Assembly (NCBI GenBank): GCA_002309695.1
Contig: DBXV01000005.1
Coordinates: 1 to 14,080 of the forward strand
Direction: 5' to 3'
DNA from: Myxococcales bacterium UBA1203
GTDB lineage: Bacteria > Myxococcota > Myxococcia > Myxococcales > UBA5297
Length of the DNA: 14,080 bases
The notes beneath the pieces were generated by a model that worked only from the letters and a program-made list of their open reading frames with translations, was not told the DNA's origin and ran no database searches. The position numbers were made by a program, and so were the translations under genes. This document shows, one piece after another, positions 12,384-14,080 of the stretch; within the stretch, counting starts at the first letter, position 1, and every line of letters starts with the position of its first letter.

Positions 12384-13420
12384 CTGGCGCCTTCCTTGTC
12401 AGAAGCGGGAACATCGGCGGAGGAAGCCGATGGCGAAGATTCGGGCGGGAGCGCTGACGCGCCTGAGGGAGATTCGGCCTGAGACGCCTGTTCTTCCGGC
12501 GGACGGTGCTTCCAGCGGTCGTGAAACCAGGGCCAGGCGCAGGGCTCCGTGCGGATGGTCGCTTCGACGCTGTCGGTGAGCCGCTGGAGCAGCACCTGGG
12601 CATCCGCCTCGCGATCGCCCGTGCCGGGCACCTCAATGCGCTCCACAGTGATGATGTGTCCGCCCCCGGGCTTTCGATGAATGAACGCCGTGATGACGGC
12701 GCACCCGGTTTCCAGAGCGAGGTCGGCGATGCCGCTGGGCGTGAAGGCCTGCCTGCCGAAGAAGTTCACAAACCGGCCGTGCCCTTTGGTGTCCTGATCG
12801 ATGAGCATCCCAATCGGCTCACCCCGATGGATGGCGTCTTTGATGGCCTGAAAGGCGGCGCCCTTGGGCCCCTGGCCGCGCCAGATCATCTTGTAGCCGC
12901 CGTTGCGCCGAAGCCGGTCGATGAAGGCCGTCATGTGCGGGTCGCTGGAAACTTTTGCCACGACGCTGGACGGATAGCCGATGAGACCGAGCCGGCGTGC
13001 CATCAGCTCAAAATTGCCCACGTGTCCGGTGGCGAGAAGGACGCCGCGTCCCTCCTGAATGGAGCCCTCGTAAATCTGCCGGTCCTTTTCGGGGAGCTCC
13101 ACGTAATCGTTGATGCGGGGCGTGATCTTGTCGATGCAGCAGACCTCTCCGATGAAGTTTCCGAAGTGGCGGAACATGTCCTGGACGATGCGGAGCCGTT
13201 CGGCCTCCGTCAGCTCGGGAAAGGCGATGGCGAGATGGGCGAGCGCCTTTTTTCGGAGCGGGGGAATCAGACAGCCGATGCCGCACAGGCCGCGTCCCAG
13301 CGCCATGGCCACAGAGAGGGGGAGCATGCTGGCGGCGCCGTAGAGGACGCGCAGGAGGCAGTAACGAAGGAAGCGCTTCACGCGCTTGTGGAGAGGGACT
13401 GGCTTGATGGTCGTCTGCAT
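12380..13420 (-). CDS. LpxL/HtrB-family lipid A acyltransferase
   Basis: Membrane-associated acyltransferase of the LpxL/LpxM (HtrB) family, which adds a secondary acyl chain to the lipid A precursor on the inner face of the inner membrane. With the chosen start it has 346 residues, near the usual 300 or so plus a tail. An N-terminal hydrophobic region (about 17-50) is followed by the catalytic H-x4-E motif in TGHVGNFELM (His133, Glu138), then GMLIDQDTKG (204-213), RQAFTPSGIADLALETG and the C-terminal PWFHDRWKHRP (297-307) typical of the family. Residues 308-346 form a Ser/Ala/Pro/Glu-rich, probably disordered tail. The start is uncertain: the open frame extends to 13996, an ATG at 13480 is also possible, and neither ATG has a clear ribosome site. 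LpxL, LpxM or a related lipid acyltransferase cannot be told apart here. Confidence 0.85.
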   Translation of the reverse strand: MQTTIKPVPLHKRVKRFLRYCLLRVLYGAASMLPLSVAMALGRGLCGIGCLIPPLRKKALAHLAIAFPELTEAERLRIVQDMFRHFGNFIGEVCCIDKITPRINDYVELPEKDRQIYEGSIQEGRGVLLATGHVGNFELMARRLGLIGYPSSVVAKVSSDPHMTAFIDRLRRNGGYKMIWRGQGPKGAAFQAIKDAIHRGEPIGMLIDQDTKGHGRFVNFFGRQAFTPSGIADLALETGCAVITAFIHRKPGGGHIITVERIEVPGTGDREADAQVLLQRLTDSVEATIRTEPCAWPWFHDRWKHRPPEEQASQAESPSGASALPPESSPSASSADVPASDKEGAR

Positions 13421-13606
13421 GGCGTCTGAGTCGGAGCGCGCTGTTGTTGGCGGGGAGAAAAAGGCGCGCCGCTTTGCCATGGCTGCGGACAGCGGGGAAG
13501 GCACCGATTCCGGTTCAGAGCCGCCGGAACTGTTTGGGACACACTGGGTGAGGAAACGTGTTTTGCGCCTTGCGCTGGCCCGAGGAACGTTGGCAGGGGA
13601 GGCGCC
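13421..13606. promoter_or_regulatory. Divergent intergenic region
   Basis: These 186 bases lie between the acyltransferase gene (left) and the winged-helix gene (right) and should hold divergent promoters. The inverted repeat TTCCGG (13508-13513) / CCGGAA (13524-13529) is the only symmetric element that stands out; it could be an operator. I see no good -35/-10 pair. Part of the region may code for extra N-terminal residues of the acyltransferase. Confidence 0.35.
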
Positions 13607-14056
13607 ATGAAAACGCTCATTTCCCTCATGGCAGTTGCAGGCATGGCAGTTCCCGGTTCGGATTTTTCCCGCCAGCTTCATTCGATGGCTGCTGCGGTGA
13701 CCGACGGGCCGACGTCCTCGGACGAGCTTATTGACAACATCAGCGTCGTGGCGCCGCTCCTCATCGTCGGCATCGTGCTCATCATCGCTTTCTCCATTTA
13801 CTCCGCGGTCAGCGACAAGACGGTTCAGGGCGCCAAGCGCACCGAGTGCAAAGGCGAAATTATGATCGCCATGCGCAAGCAGGTGACTGGGCTGTCGCTG
13901 TCGGAGCTCGCAAAGCTGCTTCGGCTGAGCGAGGCGCAGACGCTGGAGATTCTGGAGGAGATGAAGAAGGACAATCAGGTTTACACGACCGAACACCGCG
14001 GCCGTGAAGTCTGGTGCCTGAGGGGCATCGGCGAGGGCTTCCTCTATACGAAGTGA
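13607..14056 (+). CDS. Membrane-anchored protein with winged-helix-like C-terminus
   Basis: This is a 149-residue protein not assigned to a named family. Residues 1-17 are hydrophobic and could be a signal sequence or a first helix. A clear transmembrane helix spans about 47-67 (VAPLLIVGIVLIIAFSIY). A basic segment (KTVQGAKR) follows, so the C-terminus is probably cytoplasmic. Residues about 82-140 have the order of a winged helix-turn-helix: a helix, LSLSELAKLLRLSEAQTLEIL (two helices and a turn), a further helix EEMKKDN, and a two-strand wing (QVYTTEHRGREVWCL). AGGGGAGG (13595-13602) lies 4 bases before the ATG. It is divergent from the acyltransferase-permease pair, and its product could sense the envelope and act on DNA or proteins; this is inference. 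The domain might instead mediate protein-protein contact. Confidence 0.65.
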   Translation: MKTLISLMAVAGMAVPGSDFSRQLHSMAAAVTDGPTSSDELIDNISVVAPLLIVGIVLIIAFSIYSAVSDKTVQGAKRTECKGEIMIAMRKQVTGLSLSELAKLLRLSEAQTLEILEEMKKDNQVYTTEHRGREVWCLRGIGEGFLYTK

Positions 14057-14080
14057 GGCCAGCCGATTCCCGCGGCGGGG

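Noticed and set aside
11364..12482. A 372-codon open frame on the plus strand opposite the permease gene
   Set aside because: Its Gly-, His-, Asp- and Arg-rich composition has no recognisable motif, while the minus strand encodes a clear ABC-2 permease.
13421..13996. Upstream extension of the acyltransferase frame to 13996
   Set aside because: It would overlap the divergent gene at 13607-14056 almost completely and has no acyltransferase similarity. A start at 13480 remains possible.
14057..14080. Possible terminator after the winged-helix gene
   Set aside because: A GC-rich, partly symmetric stretch (CCCGCGGCGGGG) begins here, but the window ends before any T tract could be seen.

Overview
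The window comes from a GC-rich, Gram-negative bacterial chromosome. A lipid A-type acyltransferase (13420 to 12380) and a lipobox lipoprotein imply an outer membrane. The cysteine-rich secreted-type protein at the left edge and the Ig-like repeat lipoprotein resemble proteins common in Myxococcota and Bradymonadota (former Deltaproteobacteria). That placement is an inference from style, not a marker-gene result. I see no rRNA, tRNA, CRISPR array, phage gene or insertion sequence.

Layout from left to right: (1) 1-758 is the 3' part of a cysteine-rich protein. (2) 797-3102 is a tight three-gene cluster: a small two-helix membrane protein, then two adjacent genes built from three diverged copies of one unrecognised, mainly helical module of about 145 residues. 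(3) 3340-4989 is a long-form cofactor-independent phosphoglycerate mutase (gpmI), closed by a very clear intrinsic terminator. (4) 5158-5604 is a DUF2058 (YaiL-like) protein. (5) 5686-7845 is a lipoprotein with three Ig-like domains and a glycosyl hydrolase-like 10 (GHL10) barrel, followed by tandem hairpins ending in a terminator. (6) 8216-11196 is an iron-sulfur cluster assembly locus, iscS-iscU-iscA then hscB. It is preceded by a hairpin-rich untranslated leader and has a strong terminator between iscA and hscB. (7) 11214-13420, on the minus strand, is a translationally coupled pair: an LpxL-like acyltransferase and an ABC-2 (NatB-like) permease. (8) 13607-14056 is a divergent gene for a membrane-anchored protein with a winged-helix-like C-terminus.

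Functionally, IscS supplies sulfur to the IscU scaffold. IscU keeps the LPPVK motif recognised by the HscA chaperone, and HscB would deliver it, but hscA, fdx and iscR are not adjacent. The HscB homologue carries an N-terminal four-cysteine motif like that of mitochondrial HSC20. The acyltransferase and permease share a 4-base ATGA overlap, and no ATPase gene is in view.

The best candidates for something undescribed are the three-copy helical module cluster with its membrane protein (797-3102), the tetracysteine HscB in a reduced Isc locus, and the membrane-tethered winged-helix gene beside the acyltransferase-permease pair.
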